A stretch of 53,683 nt of DNA from Acidovorax sp. (GCF_027492855.1 NZ_JAPUDY010000083.1:1-53683); one strand, 5' to 3'; shown: positions 1 to 9,021, numbered from the stretch's first letter. Notes: a model not told the origin generated them from the sequence alone. Program-made: numbers and translations.

Positions 1-624
1 ACCAGCACCGAATCCGTCTGGATGGTGCACGAGACCGCCACGGCCAACGATGCCGAGGACCTGGAGATATTGAAGCAAGAGCGCGAGGTGACCGTGGCCT
101 TGGTGCGCTACCGCACGCCCATGGCCGCCGTCACCTTGCCGCGCCAGGTCAACAGCAACACCGCCATGCAGGCGGCGGCGCCCGCCATCGAAGTCACGCG
201 ACTCTTGCGCCTGCTGGGCGTGGGGATTGATGTGCTGCGCGCCTTTGGCGGCGTGCTGCTGGCGGTGGCCGCGCTCAGCGTGTTCATCGCGCTGTGGAAC
301 GCCGTGCGCGAGCGCCGGGCAGACCTTGCCATGCTGCGCATGCTGGGCGCGCCACCGGGTCGTGTGGCCGGGCTGGTGCTGTGCGAGGCCCTGTGGCTGG
401 CGGCCATGGCCTCTGCGCTGGGCCTGCTGCTGGGCCATGGCCTAGCACATGGGCTGGGCTGGGCGCTGCAGGCGCAGGGGCTGCTGCCCGTTACGGGCTG
501 GATCTGGCTGCCCGCCGAGGCAGGCGTGCCGCTGCTGGCGGCCGGTGTGGCGGCGCTGGCCGCCTTGTTGCCCGCCATGCAGGCCTATCGCACCGATGTG
601 GCCGATTTGCTGAGCCAGCCCTGA
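1..624 (+). CDS. ABC transporter permease, FtsX/MacB-like, C-terminal part (probable zinc locus)
   Basis: The frame is open from the first base, so the N-terminal part lies outside the window. The visible 207 codons carry three hydrophobic segments: around visible residues 75-100, 125-150 and 170-195. Between the first two lies the motif RRADLAMLRMLGAPP, typical of the C-terminal FtsX domain in MacB/LolC-like permeases, where a core helix is followed by a cytoplasmic coupling helix. Downstream are a DUF3299 protein and a His-rich TonB receptor. That order is found in proteobacterial zinc-uptake loci of the Zrg type, in which a DUF2796 binding protein and an ABC ATPase precede the permease. 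I infer that role here; the upstream genes are not visible. The gene ends 77 bases before the next small gene. Confidence 0.8.
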   Translation, partial: TSTESVWMVHETATANDAEDLEILKQEREVTVALVRYRTPMAAVTLPRQVNSNTAMQAAAPAIEVTRLLRLLGVGIDVLRAFGGVLLAVAALSVFIALWNAVRERRADLAMLRMLGAPPGRVAGLVLCEALWLAAMASALGLLLGHGLAHGLGWALQAQGLLPVTGWIWLPAEAGVPLLAAGVAALAALLPAMQAYRTDVADLLSQP

Positions 625-640
625 CGCAGCTACCGCTACT

Positions 641-660
641 TATCTATCTATTTATTTATT
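641..660 (+). repeat. Short tetranucleotide tract
   Basis: Two TATC units run into three TATT-like units (positions 641-660), an AT-rich microsatellite in otherwise GC-rich DNA, between the ABC permease stop and the start region of the small exported protein. It could belong to a promoter. It is too short to claim phase variation. Confidence 0.5.
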
Positions 661-700
661 GCTGATTTCAAACCCAACCAACTGAAATGAAAGGCTTGTC

Positions 701-952
701 ATGAAAAAACGCTTTATCGCTCTTGCCCTGGCGCCCATGCTGCTTGTGGGTGCGCTGGCCCATGCCCAGGCACACAACGACAAGGACACCAAGGAAGACA
801 TCGCCCGCCACCGCGCCATGGCCGCCGCGCACGAGGCTGCTGCCAAGTGCCTGGAGTCGGGCAAGGGCCATGACCAGTGCCAGAAAGACCTGCAAGCCGC
901 ATGTAAAAGCCTGGCCATCGGAAAATACTGCGGTATGAAGCACGCACACTGA
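701..952 (+). CDS. Small exported Cys/His-rich protein
   Basis: 83 aa. The first 24 residues form a clean Sec signal peptide (MKKR basic start, hydrophobic core, AHAQA cleavage site). The mature part is about 60 residues, charged and helical-looking. It has four cysteines in the second half (motifs AKCLESG, HDQCQ, QAACKS, KYCGMKHAH) and ends in a His-Ala-His tail. I know no function for it. Its place between a permease and a DUF3299 protein in a probable zinc locus, and its Cys/His content, make periplasmic metal binding a reasonable guess, but the cysteines could equally form two disulfides. An AAAGG stretch about 9 bases before the ATG supports the start. Confidence 0.75.
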   Translation: MKKRFIALALAPMLLVGALAHAQAHNDKDTKEDIARHRAMAAAHEAAAKCLESGKGHDQCQKDLQAACKSLAIGKYCGMKHAH

Positions 953-977
953 GTGCCTGAGAGTCCTCTTTTTACCC

Positions 978-1583
978 ATGCCCGCCATGTCCCAAGCCCT
1001 GACCCCCACCTGTCGCCGAACGCTCCACTTCGTCGTTTGGGTGGCCGCCTTGGCCCTGGCTGGCGGTGCGCAGGCCCAGCAAAGTGTTGCCGCCAAGCCT
1101 GCTTCAGCGGCAACGCCCGTGCTTTCATCGCCCCTGCCCGAGGGCGCTGGCACGGTGGTGCCGCCCGGTTCGGGCGCGGGCTATCACAGCCCGAACAGCC
1201 CGATTGCGCCGCTGCCTCAGCGCAATGACGTGGTTCCCTGGTCGGTGCTGACCGACCTGGGCAAGAAGACCACCAAGGACGGCATCCTGCCCGTGTTCAA
1301 TGACGTGCAAAAGAGCATGAACAAGACCACGCAGCGCTTCCAGGGTTTCATGATGCCGCTCAAGGTCAGCAAAGCCACGCACACGTACTTTCTGCTCACC
1401 TCGGTGCCGCTGACCTGCTCGTTCTGCATCCCCGGCGGGCCTGAGAGCATGATCGAGGTGCGGGCCAAGACGCCCGTGCGTTACTCGTTGGAGCCCGTGG
1501 TGGTGGAGGGCACATTCACGCTGCTGTCTGACGACCAGTACGGCCTGTTCTACCGCATGGTGGATGCGGTGCCGGTGAAATAG
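978..1583 (+). CDS. DUF3299 domain exported protein
   Basis: 201 aa with a hydrophobic N-terminal segment (residues 15-33, ending AQAQQ), a Pro/Ala-rich linker to about residue 75, then a compact domain. That domain has features of DUF3299: VPWSVLTDLG, a GFMMPL strand motif, then LLTSVPLTCSFCIPGGPE and a C-terminal barrel strand run ending in FYRMVDAVPV. DUF3299 proteins are periplasmic, of unknown chemistry, and often sit with ABC permeases and TonB receptors of metal uptake. The CxxC-like pair in TCSFC could bind metal or be redox active. ATG 978 is used; ATG 987 is an equally possible start, since neither has a clear ribosome site. Confidence 0.8.
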   Translation: MPAMSQALTPTCRRTLHFVVWVAALALAGGAQAQQSVAAKPASAATPVLSSPLPEGAGTVVPPGSGAGYHSPNSPIAPLPQRNDVVPWSVLTDLGKKTTKDGILPVFNDVQKSMNKTTQRFQGFMMPLKVSKATHTYFLLTSVPLTCSFCIPGGPESMIEVRAKTPVRYSLEPVVVEGTFTLLSDDQYGLFYRMVDAVPVK

Positions 1584-1621
1584 CCGAGCCTCCTTCTCCA
1601 GCCTCGATTTTTTCTTTCTTT

Positions 1622-2026
1622 GTGACCCGCGCCTTCCACCCGCTCCAACCCACGCGCCGCCTGCAGGCGCGGGTGGCGCAGCGCCTGGCCCTGGCCTGGC
1701 TGCTGCTGGCCCTGCTGGTGGCGCCCACACTGGGGCGGCTGCACCAGGTGGCCCACGGCGGCGCGCTCGACCATGTGCATGCCGGGCAGCAGGCCCCGGC
1801 AGCGGCAGAGCAGGGCCACGGGCCGTGGCCATCGTCGTTTCTGGCCCACCATGCCCCGGCAGACTGCCTTTTGCTTGACCAGTTGGCGCTGGGCGATGCC
1901 TTGCACAGCGCCACCCTGGTGCTGCCCGACGCCGTGCCCCCGCAGGCCCCGCCCCCGCACTCTGCGGGGCGTGCTGGGGTTTCGCACATCGCGCTGTTCC
2001 AGGCGCGCGGCCCGCCAGCGGCCTGA
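1622..2026 (+). CDS. DUF2946-like small membrane/exported protein
   Basis: 134 aa from a GTG start. A basic N-terminus is followed by a hydrophobic helix at residues 22-40 (RLALAWLLLALLVAP), then an Ala/His-rich tail with several histidines (LHQVAHGGALDHVH) and the motif CLLLDQLALGDALHSA. This arrangement recalls the DUF2946-like proteins commonly encoded directly before copper or zinc TonB receptors in Burkholderiales. The tail could contact metal in the periplasm. It lies about 200 bases before the TonB receptor gene, with one palindromic repeat between them. The function is unknown. Confidence 0.65.
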   Translation: MTRAFHPLQPTRRLQARVAQRLALAWLLLALLVAPTLGRLHQVAHGGALDHVHAGQQAPAAAEQGHGPWPSSFLAHHAPADCLLLDQLALGDALHSATLVLPDAVPPQAPPPHSAGRAGVSHIALFQARGPPAA

Positions 2027-2123
2027 AGCGCGGCGCCTTTTACCCCACCTCTGCACTGCTTTCTGCAGGGTTGTTGCATGGCCCTGTGCGGGCGCATGTA
2101 TTGCGCCTTTTACTCCTGATTTC

Positions 2124-2160
2124 ATAGCTGTTAGCGCTTGACTATCAAGCGCTAGAGGCA
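2124..2160 (-). repeat. Dispersed palindromic element, copy A
   Basis: Read on the minus strand it has the CTAGCGCT arm, 26 nt later the AGCTAT box. The stem is perfect: TAGCGCTTGA at 2132-2141 pairs with TCAAGCGCTA at 2145-2154 across a 3-nt loop. It sits between the DUF2946-like gene and the TonB receptor. Confidence 0.85.
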
Positions 2161-2223
2161 TTTTTATTCATAGCTTCGTGCCGTGTGGCGCGGGGCTGCA
2201 TGCCGCTGTCGCAAGCAACCACC

Positions 2224-4353
2224 ATGACCACTTTTTCTCACCCCCTCCGATCCTCTGCTCACCGCCGCCATCCCGCCCTGCGCCCCGTGGCCCTGGCTGC
2301 CGCCATGCTGGCGCTGTCGAGCGCGGGCATCACCCAGGTCGCCCAGGCACAGCAGACCGCGCCTGCCGCCGAGGCCGCGCCCAGCCTGCCCTCCGTCACC
2401 GTGTCCGCCAGCGGCCTGCAACTGGGCGCCAACGACATGACCACCCCCGCCACCGTGCTCGAGGGCGATGAACTTGTGCGCCGCCGCGAGGCCACGCTGG
2501 GCGAAACCTTGAACAGCGAGCCCGGCATCACCAGCAGCCACTTCGGCGCGGGCGCCAGCCGCCCCATCATCCGGGGCATGGATGGCCCGCGTGTCAAGGT
2601 GCTGAGCGACGGCGCTGAGCTGCACGACGCCTCCACCATCAGCCCCGACCACGCCGTGGTCTCCGAACCCATGCTCGCCACCCAGATCGAAGTACTGCGC
2701 GGCCCATCGGCCCTGGTCTATGGCAACGGCGCCGTGGGCGGCGTGGTCAATGTGCTCGACGGCAAGGTGCCCACCGCTGTCCCACAAAAAGGCTATGAAG
2801 GCAGCGCTGAGCTGCGCGCCAACACCGGCGCGCGCGAAGGGGCAGGGGCCTTTTCTCTCACCGGCGGCACCGGCAACCTGGCCGTGCACGTCGAAGGCGT
2901 GGCGCGCGACGCAGGCGACTACCGCGTCGGCAAAGGCTGGGCGCCCGAGGGCGAAGCCACCCGCAAGGTGCTGGGCAGCTTCAACCGCACCCACACCGGC
3001 AGCGTGGGCTTGTCGTGGGTGGGCGAGCGTGGCTACCTGGGCGCCGCCTATACGCGCCAGGCCGCCAAATACGGCCTGCCGGGCCACAACCACAGCTTTG
3101 AAGGCTGCCACACCCACGGCAACCACCTGCACTGCGGCGCCCATGAGGGCGAGGAGGGGGACGGCCATGACCACGATCACGACCATGACCACGGCGAAGT
3201 GCCGGTCGTGGACCTGCGCAGCGAGCGCTTTGACATCCGCGGCGAGCTGCGCAACCCGTTCACGGGCTTCTCGGCGCTGCGCTTGCGCGCGGGCGTCACC
3301 GACTACGTGCACGACGAGGTCGAGGGCGGCGCCATCGCCACCACCTTCAAGAACAAGGCCTATGATACGCGCATCGAGCTGCAGCACCTGCCGCTGGCAG
3401 GCTTCAAGGGGGTGGTAGGCCTGCAAACCTCGCAGCGCAAGTTCAGCGCCGTGGGCGAAGAGGCCTATGTCGAGCCCACCATCACCCGCAAGCTGGGCTT
3501 TTTTGCGCTGGAGGAATACCGCCTGGGCGACTGGCGCTTTGAAGCCGCCCTGCGCCACGACCGCCAGACGGCCGAGGCCCTGACCAGCGGCATCGAACGC
3601 AGCCACAACGGCACCTCCGCATCGCTGGGCGCGGTGTGGAAGTTCACGCCCGGCTACCAGGTCGGCACCTCGTTCACCCACGCCAGCCGCGCCCCCTCGG
3701 CCGAAGAGCTGTACGCACGCGGCCTGCACATGGCCACCAGCACGTACGAGCGCGGCAACGCCGACCTGCGCTCCGAAACATCGCAGAACATCGACGTGAG
3801 CCTGAAGAAGACCAGCGGCGACACCACCTTCGGCGTGAGCGTGTTCAGAAACCGCATCAACAACTACATCTACGGCCGCACGCTCGACGCGGTGGATGGC
3901 CTGCAACTGCTGCAATACAGCCAAGCCGACGCCACCTTCACCGGCATCGAAGGCCAGGTGCGCCAGCGCATCACGCGCAACCTGGGCATCACCCTGTTCG
4001 GCGACACCGTGCGCGCCCGGCTCGCCAGTGGTGGCCTGCTGCCCCGCATCCCCGCCACCCGCGCGGGCCTGCGCCTGGACGCCAACTGGAATGCCTGGGA
4101 AGGCCAGATCGAATGGGTGCAAGTGGCCCGCCAAAACCGCGTAGCCGCGTTCGAAACCGCCACGCCGGGTTACGGCATGCTGAACCTGGGGGTGAGCTAC
4201 AACGGCCAGCTCAGCAGCGGCACGCCTTGGCAGGTGTATTTGAAGGCCAACAACCTGACGGACCGCCTGGCGTATGCGCACACCTCGTTCATCAAGAATG
4301 CGGCGCCGTTGATGGGGCGGAGTATTGCGGTGGGGGTGAAGGTGGCGTTTTGA
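2224..4353 (+). CDS. znuD: TonB-dependent receptor, ZnuD-type zinc receptor
   Basis: 709 aa from ATG 2224; GTG 2185 and ATG 2200 would add 13 or 8 residues. A signal peptide ends near VAQAQQ. The plug follows (about residues 50-170), with PIIRGMDGPRVKVLSDG and VLRGPSALVYGNGAVGGVVN. A 22-strand type barrel then ends in the terminal phenylalanine of outer-membrane proteins (VGVKVAF). Around residues 285-325 an extracellular loop is packed with His and Asp (GCHTHGNHLHC and GDGHDHDHDHDHGE), as in ZnuD zinc receptors of Neisseria and Acinetobacter. It would take Zn2+ (possibly other divalent metals) across the outer membrane using TonB energy. The preceding permease and DUF3299 gene fit zinc uptake. 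No Zur box could be placed with confidence. Confidence 0.88.
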   Translation: MTTFSHPLRSSAHRRHPALRPVALAAAMLALSSAGITQVAQAQQTAPAAEAAPSLPSVTVSASGLQLGANDMTTPATVLEGDELVRRREATLGETLNSEPGITSSHFGAGASRPIIRGMDGPRVKVLSDGAELHDASTISPDHAVVSEPMLATQIEVLRGPSALVYGNGAVGGVVNVLDGKVPTAVPQKGYEGSAELRANTGAREGAGAFSLTGGTGNLAVHVEGVARDAGDYRVGKGWAPEGEATRKVLGSFNRTHTGSVGLSWVGERGYLGAAYTRQAAKYGLPGHNHSFEGCHTHGNHLHCGAHEGEEGDGHDHDHDHDHGEVPVVDLRSERFDIRGELRNPFTGFSALRLRAGVTDYVHDEVEGGAIATTFKNKAYDTRIELQHLPLAGFKGVVGLQTSQRKFSAVGEEAYVEPTITRKLGFFALEEYRLGDWRFEAALRHDRQTAEALTSGIERSHNGTSASLGAVWKFTPGYQVGTSFTHASRAPSAEELYARGLHMATSTYERGNADLRSETSQNIDVSLKKTSGDTTFGVSVFRNRINNYIYGRTLDAVDGLQLLQYSQADATFTGIEGQVRQRITRNLGITLFGDTVRARLASGGLLPRIPATRAGLRLDANWNAWEGQIEWVQVARQNRVAAFETATPGYGMLNLGVSYNGQLSSGTPWQVYLKANNLTDRLAYAHTSFIKNAAPLMGRSIAVGVKVAF

Positions 4354-4613
4354 TGCGAAGGCGCATGTGAGGCGACCGGGCTGGTGGGGTGGGGCTGCCA
4401 GCCTGTGTTCTCTATGAATTCTTGGAGAAAAACGGATGCAGTAGCATCGCGCCGAAGCACCTGCGTTCACTTACCGCCCGGGAGCCTTGGGAGCCTCTAC
4501 CCCCATGCCGCCATGATTGATATACCCAAAGGGAAAGTGCAGCGGTTCTTTGCCCGACGGATGCGGCTTGATGTGCCGTCGTCTGAATCCGGTTTTCCAC
4601 TTGGGTTTCATTG

Positions 4614-5612
4614 ATGTCACTTCTCAAACTCATCGGTTTAAAGCCGCACGCTGTCGTTGCGGGCAATTCAGCCCAAGCTGCATCCCAGCGGTTGGTGCGA
4701 AAAGTTGAGCAAGGTGCGTATGAAGAGGCTGAGCTGATGCTCTCTAGCGCCAACGATGAAAGTCGTGAACGGCTGATCTACGGATTTGGTGTAAGCAGTG
4801 GGTCTGTGCCTTTGGCTGCTACATGGGCAAAAGCATGTTCCCGTTCGTCCCTGGCCCATACGGTGCTGGGTGCGAGCCTCATTACGACAGGCTGGAACAT
4901 TCGCGGTAGTTCATATGCGAAAGACGTTGATTCAGCTGCGTGGAAGCCATTTTTGGATAGCTTGAAGGATGCCAAGGAGCCGCTGCATATTGCAGCGCGC
5001 CTTGACTCTGCATCTGCTGATCCCTATGCATGGCTCATTCACGCAGAATTGGGTGGCGATGCTTCCAGAGAGCATTTGAGCCGTTTGTTTTCAGAGGCAA
5101 TTTCCCGCGCGCCACTTCATTGGCCAGCGCATTACAAATACTTCACCGCCACAACGCAGAAATGGGGTGGGAGCCATCGCGAAATGTTCAAATTTTCACA
5201 GGAGGCCTCACGACATGCGCCCCGTGGAAGCATCATTCATAGTTTGGTGGCATCTTCTTACAACGAATATGTCCTGGCCCATGGACGGGATGGTCTCAAG
5301 AAAATACGCTCCAAAGAGCATGCCGACAAAGTAAGCGCAGCGCTCTACGCATGGCTCGACGCAAATCCAAGTACGTTGGGGCAAAAACTCGAAAATCCAA
5401 ACGGCAGCTTCTTTGGTTATGGCCTCAACCAGTTTGCGGTCGCTTGTTATGCATGCGGGGCTACCAATGAAGCCAAGGAAACCATCAGCGCGCTGAATGG
5501 GGAAATCGAAACGATTCCGTGGGTCTGGATCGCAAACGGTCTCCGAGAGCGGATGAACCCAGGCTTTGTTCATGATCGAATTGTGCGAGACCTCGGAAAA
5601 TCCGCGTAGATC
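4614..5612 (+). CDS. Hypothetical protein with TPR-like helices
   Basis: About 331 aa, not recognised. The frame also has a TTG one codon earlier; ATG 4614 is preferred. There is no signal peptide. The sequence is mostly helical, with aromatic residues in repeated helix pairs (DPYAWLIHAELGGD, WPAHYKYFTATTQKWGG, MFKFSQEASRHAPRGS). It resembles proteins that carry tetratricopeptide-like or DUF4034-type repeats, which usually serve as scaffolds. It is followed by a small membrane protein gene 70 bases on. Codon use and base composition look lower in G+C than the flanking genes, which suggests horizontal acquisition. The exact last base of the stop codon is within a few bases of the given end (stop TAG near 5607-5609). 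Confidence 0.7.
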
Positions 5613-5681
5613 GCAAAATGGCCAAACCGGTCGAAGTACCGCAAGGGCCAGGTTTTATTGTTTGTCTATCAATAACACTGA

Positions 5682-6143
5682 ATGACTTTTGCATTCATCA
5701 TCGCAGCCTGTTGGGCCACGCTAGGGTGCTTGTTGGCGCGCGCATTCCAACGCACCAGCTACTCACGACTGACAGTGTTCTGGGCTATGTCGACATTTGC
5801 GTTCACGTTTGGCAATGAGCTTGCGCTGTTCCCGCTTCTGGGCCAACCCGAAGGCGCGGTCGCTGGCTGTGTAGCAGCCCTCGCCGTACTGATCGCAAAT
5901 CATTGTTTTGAAGACGCTGAAACGAAAACGGATGCCGCGCCCTGGGAGAAGCCTTTGTTTGCTGGCATGCTTGTCTTGATCGGAGTTGCGACTTCTTTCT
6001 CAAGCGGTAAAGCCATTACGCAGTACGCTGAACTCGCGGGTGCCAGCGCCTTCCCCGATATTGTCGGCCCTGCCATCGTAGCGGCTGCAATATTTCCGGC
6101 ACTGATTGGAGCGACTTTACTTCTTCGACGAAAGCAAACATAG
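5682..6143 (+). CDS. Small multi-spanning membrane protein, unknown
   Basis: 153 aa with four or five hydrophobic segments: residues 2-20, 30-50, 62-76, 92-108 and 125-147. It ends in a basic LLRRKQT tail that places the C-terminus in the cytoplasm. No motif points to transport or catalysis. It follows the TPR-like protein on the same strand and has the same lower-G+C character, so the two may be co-transcribed. Confidence 0.65.
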   Translation: MTFAFIIAACWATLGCLLARAFQRTSYSRLTVFWAMSTFAFTFGNELALFPLLGQPEGAVAGCVAALAVLIANHCFEDAETKTDAAPWEKPLFAGMLVLIGVATSFSSGKAITQYAELAGASAFPDIVGPAIVAAAIFPALIGATLLLRRKQT

Positions 6144-6577
6144 CCTTGAAAAGAAAATATATCCGTATATAGCCACTCGCTGCAGTAAATTTTCCCCAGC
6201 TTCGCGGGCTTTTTCGATTAGTTCAAACGTTGAATAGCGGCGCTTCCCTGCCAAACCGCCAAAAGTAATTGGTGTATTTTTGATGACAATAATTGCTTTT
6301 CGAATAAGCGGTAGCAGAATTTTTTATCACCATCGATCGTCGTTGATACTGCGCAGAGGAAAGCAGAGCGAGCACAATGGCCCGGCCTTGCGCCAGGCTC
6401 CTAGTCCCCGCAAGGCCGCACCAGCCTCACTGCATTGCATGTTCTGCCATCGCCAAAGTGGGCTTTAGCAAGAGCCCTCACAGAATTAAAGTACGCTTCC
6501 CTTCATTCTCTGCCGCTGGCGGTCGCCGGACTCGCCTGTGCCGCACCGTTCTCGTATCCACCTGGGAGACATTGACC
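6144..6577. other. Non-coding stretch, AT-rich
   Basis: No gene is supported here. The first 200 bases are AT-rich. A weak hairpin followed by Ts lies near 6195-6216 (AGC-loop-GCT then TTTTT) and may end the upstream transcript. The reading frame of the downstream GGDEF gene stays open back to 6377, but that part has no protein character and no ribosome site. Confidence 0.5.
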
Positions 6578-7525
6578 ATGTCCGATATGAACGACATCAA
6601 TAGTGACAGCGCGGTTTATCAGACCCTTCTGGAATCCACGAAAGCCATTCCCTGGAAGATCGACTGGGCCACCAAGCGGTTTACCTATATCGGCCCGCAG
6701 ATCGAAGCGCTGCTGGGCTGGAGCCCGGAGAGCTGGATGGGTGTGGAAGACTGGGCCATGCGCATGCACCCCGATGACCGTGACCACGTGGTCAACTTCT
6801 GCGTGGCGCAATCGCAAGCCGGGGTGGACCACGAGGCGGATTACCGTGCACTGACCACGAGCAACGGTTATGTGTGGATACGCGACGTGGTGCATGTGGT
6901 GCGCAACGACCAGGGCGAGCCAGAGGCGTTGATCGGCTTCATGTTCGACATCAGTGAGCGCAAGAAAACCGAAGAAAAACTGCTCGCGATGCAAAAGGAG
7001 CTGGAGGCGCTGTCGTTCAAGGACGGGCTGACCAACATTGCCAACCGGCGCCGGTTTGATGCCAGCCTGGAGCTGGAATGGGAAAGCGCGCGCAGCAACA
7101 GGCTGCCTCTGTCCATCCTGATGTTCGACATCGATTTCTTCAAGCAATACAACGACATTTACGGCCATGTCCGGGGTGACAAATGCCTGGTGGAGATCGC
7201 GCACACGCTGAGTCTGGCGCTTGATGGCCCGCAGGACCTTGTGGCGCGTTTCGGTGGGGAAGAGTTCATGGTGCTGCTGCCGCGGGCCGATGCCACCGTG
7301 GCGCGCAAGGTGGCTGAGCGTTGCCAGCGGCTGATCCGCAAGCTGGCGATTCCCCATGCGCAATCGCCGCACGACCAATTCGTCACCGTCAGCGTGGGTG
7401 TGGGCACCATCACTCCGGGGGCTTCGACCACACCTTCCAGCTTCATCGAAGCCGTGGACGGGCAGTTGTATGCGGCCAAAAATAACGGCAGAAACCGGAT
7501 CGAGGGCGTTCAACTCGCTGTTTGA
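6578..7525 (+). CDS. PAS-GGDEF diguanylate cyclase
   Basis: 315 aa from ATG 6578, which has GGGAG about 9 bases upstream. Residues 20-130 form a PAS domain of the PAS_3 type (IEALLGWSPESW, MHPDDRDHVV, IGFMFDISERKKTEE). A short helical linker follows, then a GGDEF domain from about residue 145. The active-site loop is intact as GGEEF (residues 226-230), so it should make cyclic di-GMP from two GTP. The inhibitory I-site, usually RxxD five residues before that loop, reads GPQD, so product inhibition by the primary I-site is probably lost. No transmembrane segment is present, so the sensor is cytoplasmic. PAS ligand unknown. Confidence 0.9.
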   Translation: MSDMNDINSDSAVYQTLLESTKAIPWKIDWATKRFTYIGPQIEALLGWSPESWMGVEDWAMRMHPDDRDHVVNFCVAQSQAGVDHEADYRALTTSNGYVWIRDVVHVVRNDQGEPEALIGFMFDISERKKTEEKLLAMQKELEALSFKDGLTNIANRRRFDASLELEWESARSNRLPLSILMFDIDFFKQYNDIYGHVRGDKCLVEIAHTLSLALDGPQDLVARFGGEEFMVLLPRADATVARKVAERCQRLIRKLAIPHAQSPHDQFVTVSVGVGTITPGASTTPSSFIEAVDGQLYAAKNNGRNRIEGVQLAV

Positions 7526-7599
7526 CCGCCCTGCGGCTTTTGGCCCGGTGAGAGACAATCTGCGCCCGTCGTATCTCTGCACTGCTGCGCTCCGTCTCC

Positions 7600-8556
7600 G
7601 TGAACTCCCCCGTCTTTGTCTCGCTGATTCCCGTCGTCCTGTTCATTGCCATAGGCTTTTATGTAGGGCGTCGCAATTGGATTCGGGCCGTGGCCGTGAA
7701 GGACCTGGCCAACCTGGTGTTCATGGTGCTTACGCCCGCACTGCTGTTTCGCACCATGAGCTCGGTGCACATCGAAGACCTTAACTTCGGCCCCGTAGGC
7801 ATCTACTTCGTGGCGTTTGGCATCGTGTACGCGGCCACGCTAGTCGTGCAGGGGTTTACCAGCCTGGGCGCGGCGCGTGCGCTGGCCAATACCTTCAGCA
7901 ACACGCTGATGATTGGGGTGCCCCTGGTGGGCCTGGTGTTTGGCGATGCGGGGCTGGTTACGCTGTTCACGCTGATCTCGGTGCACTCGCTCATCCTGCT
8001 GACGGCCGCCACCGTGGTGTTCGAGCTGGCCGCGGCCCGCGAACATGCGGGGCGGGAGGGCGGGGCGCAGCAGCCTATGTGGCGCACTGTGCTACAGGCC
8101 ATGCGCAACGGCATCGTGCACCCGGTGCCGCTGCCCATCATCGCGGGCCTGTTGTTCGCCCAAACCGGCCTGGTGTTGCCCGAGGTGGTGGACAAGCCGC
8201 TGCAACTGCTGGGCCAGGCACTCGGCCCCATTGCGCTGCTGCTGGTGGGGGTGACGCTGGCCTTTACCAAGGTGGGCCACCATTTCAAGGCGGCCATGCG
8301 CATTGCGCTCGTCAAATGTGTGGTGCACCCCATGGTGCTGGCGGCCCTGGGCTGGGCGCTGGGCCTTTCGGGCCTGCCGCTGGCCGTGATGATCGTGGCG
8401 GCCTCGCTGCCCGTGGGGGCGAATGTGTTTTTGTTTTCGCAGCGCTATGGCGTGGCCGAGGACGAGGTGACAGCCAGCGTGGCGGTGTCTACCGCACTGG
8501 GGTTGGTGACGATGCCGGTGGTGATATTGGCGGTGACGCGGTGGGTGGTGGGGTGA
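7600..8556 (+). CDS. AEC family transporter (auxin efflux carrier type)
   Basis: 318 aa from a GTG start; no ATG fits nearer the first helix. About ten transmembrane helices are arranged as two five-helix halves, the first from residue 4 (VFVSLIPVVLFIAIGFYVGRR). Typical family features are NLVFMVLTPALLFRTM in helix two and ANVFLFSQRYG near the end, both with helix-breaking residues that form the substrate site. Bacterial members export or exchange carboxylates such as malonate or malate; the substrate cannot be read from sequence. The gene stands alone, 74 bases after the GGDEF gene. Confidence 0.85.
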   Translation: MNSPVFVSLIPVVLFIAIGFYVGRRNWIRAVAVKDLANLVFMVLTPALLFRTMSSVHIEDLNFGPVGIYFVAFGIVYAATLVVQGFTSLGAARALANTFSNTLMIGVPLVGLVFGDAGLVTLFTLISVHSLILLTAATVVFELAAAREHAGREGGAQQPMWRTVLQAMRNGIVHPVPLPIIAGLLFAQTGLVLPEVVDKPLQLLGQALGPIALLLVGVTLAFTKVGHHFKAAMRIALVKCVVHPMVLAALGWALGLSGLPLAVMIVAASLPVGANVFLFSQRYGVAEDEVTASVAVSTALGLVTMPVVILAVTRWVVG

Positions 8557-8604
8557 CCACTGCAACTGTGCACCAATCAACCGCTCAGCAGACTCTTTGA
8601 GCGA

Positions 8605-9021
8605 CTACGCATCGTTGAACAAGCTGCGAATTTCGTCCTCGCGCGACTCAGGTGCGATATGCAAAAGCAGCGTCGCGCGCAGCTCTGCAAAGGGGTGCTC
8701 TGCGAAATGCTTGCAGAAATGCATGACCTCCTGCAGTGACTGGTTGTCATGCCATGAGGTCAGCACAAAGCTCTCATCCGGTATTTCTCCATAAGCGAAC
8801 TGCTCGATATTGGCCCAGTCAACGGAGTCGTCCCAGGAACTGCAGCCAGGGCCCCAGGCCATCATGTACAGACAGCCTGAGCGCACTAGCCATTCGCTCA
8901 CGGCGTTTTGCCAGAGAGCGGGCACTTCCGACTCGATCATGACCAGGACACGAAAGCGCTCCAGCGAAAGAGTGGGTAAATCAGTGCCAGTTTGAAGATG
9001 CAGATAGGCGATGTCAGACAT
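8605..9021 (-). CDS. DUF7684-like conserved protein
   Basis: 138 aa from ATG 9021; the frame extends to 9063, but the ATG with GGGCGAG upstream is preferred. The core has the pattern VLVMIESEVPALWQNAVSEW, then WLVRSGCLYMMAWG, CSSWDDSVDWAN and LLLHIAPE. I associate this with a small uncharacterised cytosolic family (DUF7684). It is soluble, acidic and has no signal. It is convergent with the AEC transporter gene and lies next to pdxH on the same strand, separated by about 57 bases. No function can be given. Confidence 0.7.
   Translation of the reverse strand: MSDIAYLHLQTGTDLPTLSLERFRVLVMIESEVPALWQNAVSEWLVRSGCLYMMAWGPGCSSWDDSVDWANIEQFAYGEIPDESFVLTSWHDNQSLQEVMHFCKHFAEHPFAELRATLLLHIAPESREDEIRSLFNDA

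Noticed and set aside
1584-1621. Weak hairpin with a T run behind the DUF3299 gene
   Set aside because: The stem is only four base pairs (CGAG/CTCG), too weak to call a terminator.
2164-4470. Long minus-strand open frame of 768 codons opposite the TonB receptor
   Set aside because: It is the high-G+C antisense shadow of the receptor; the translation is low-complexity Ala/Gly/His/Val with no domain pattern.
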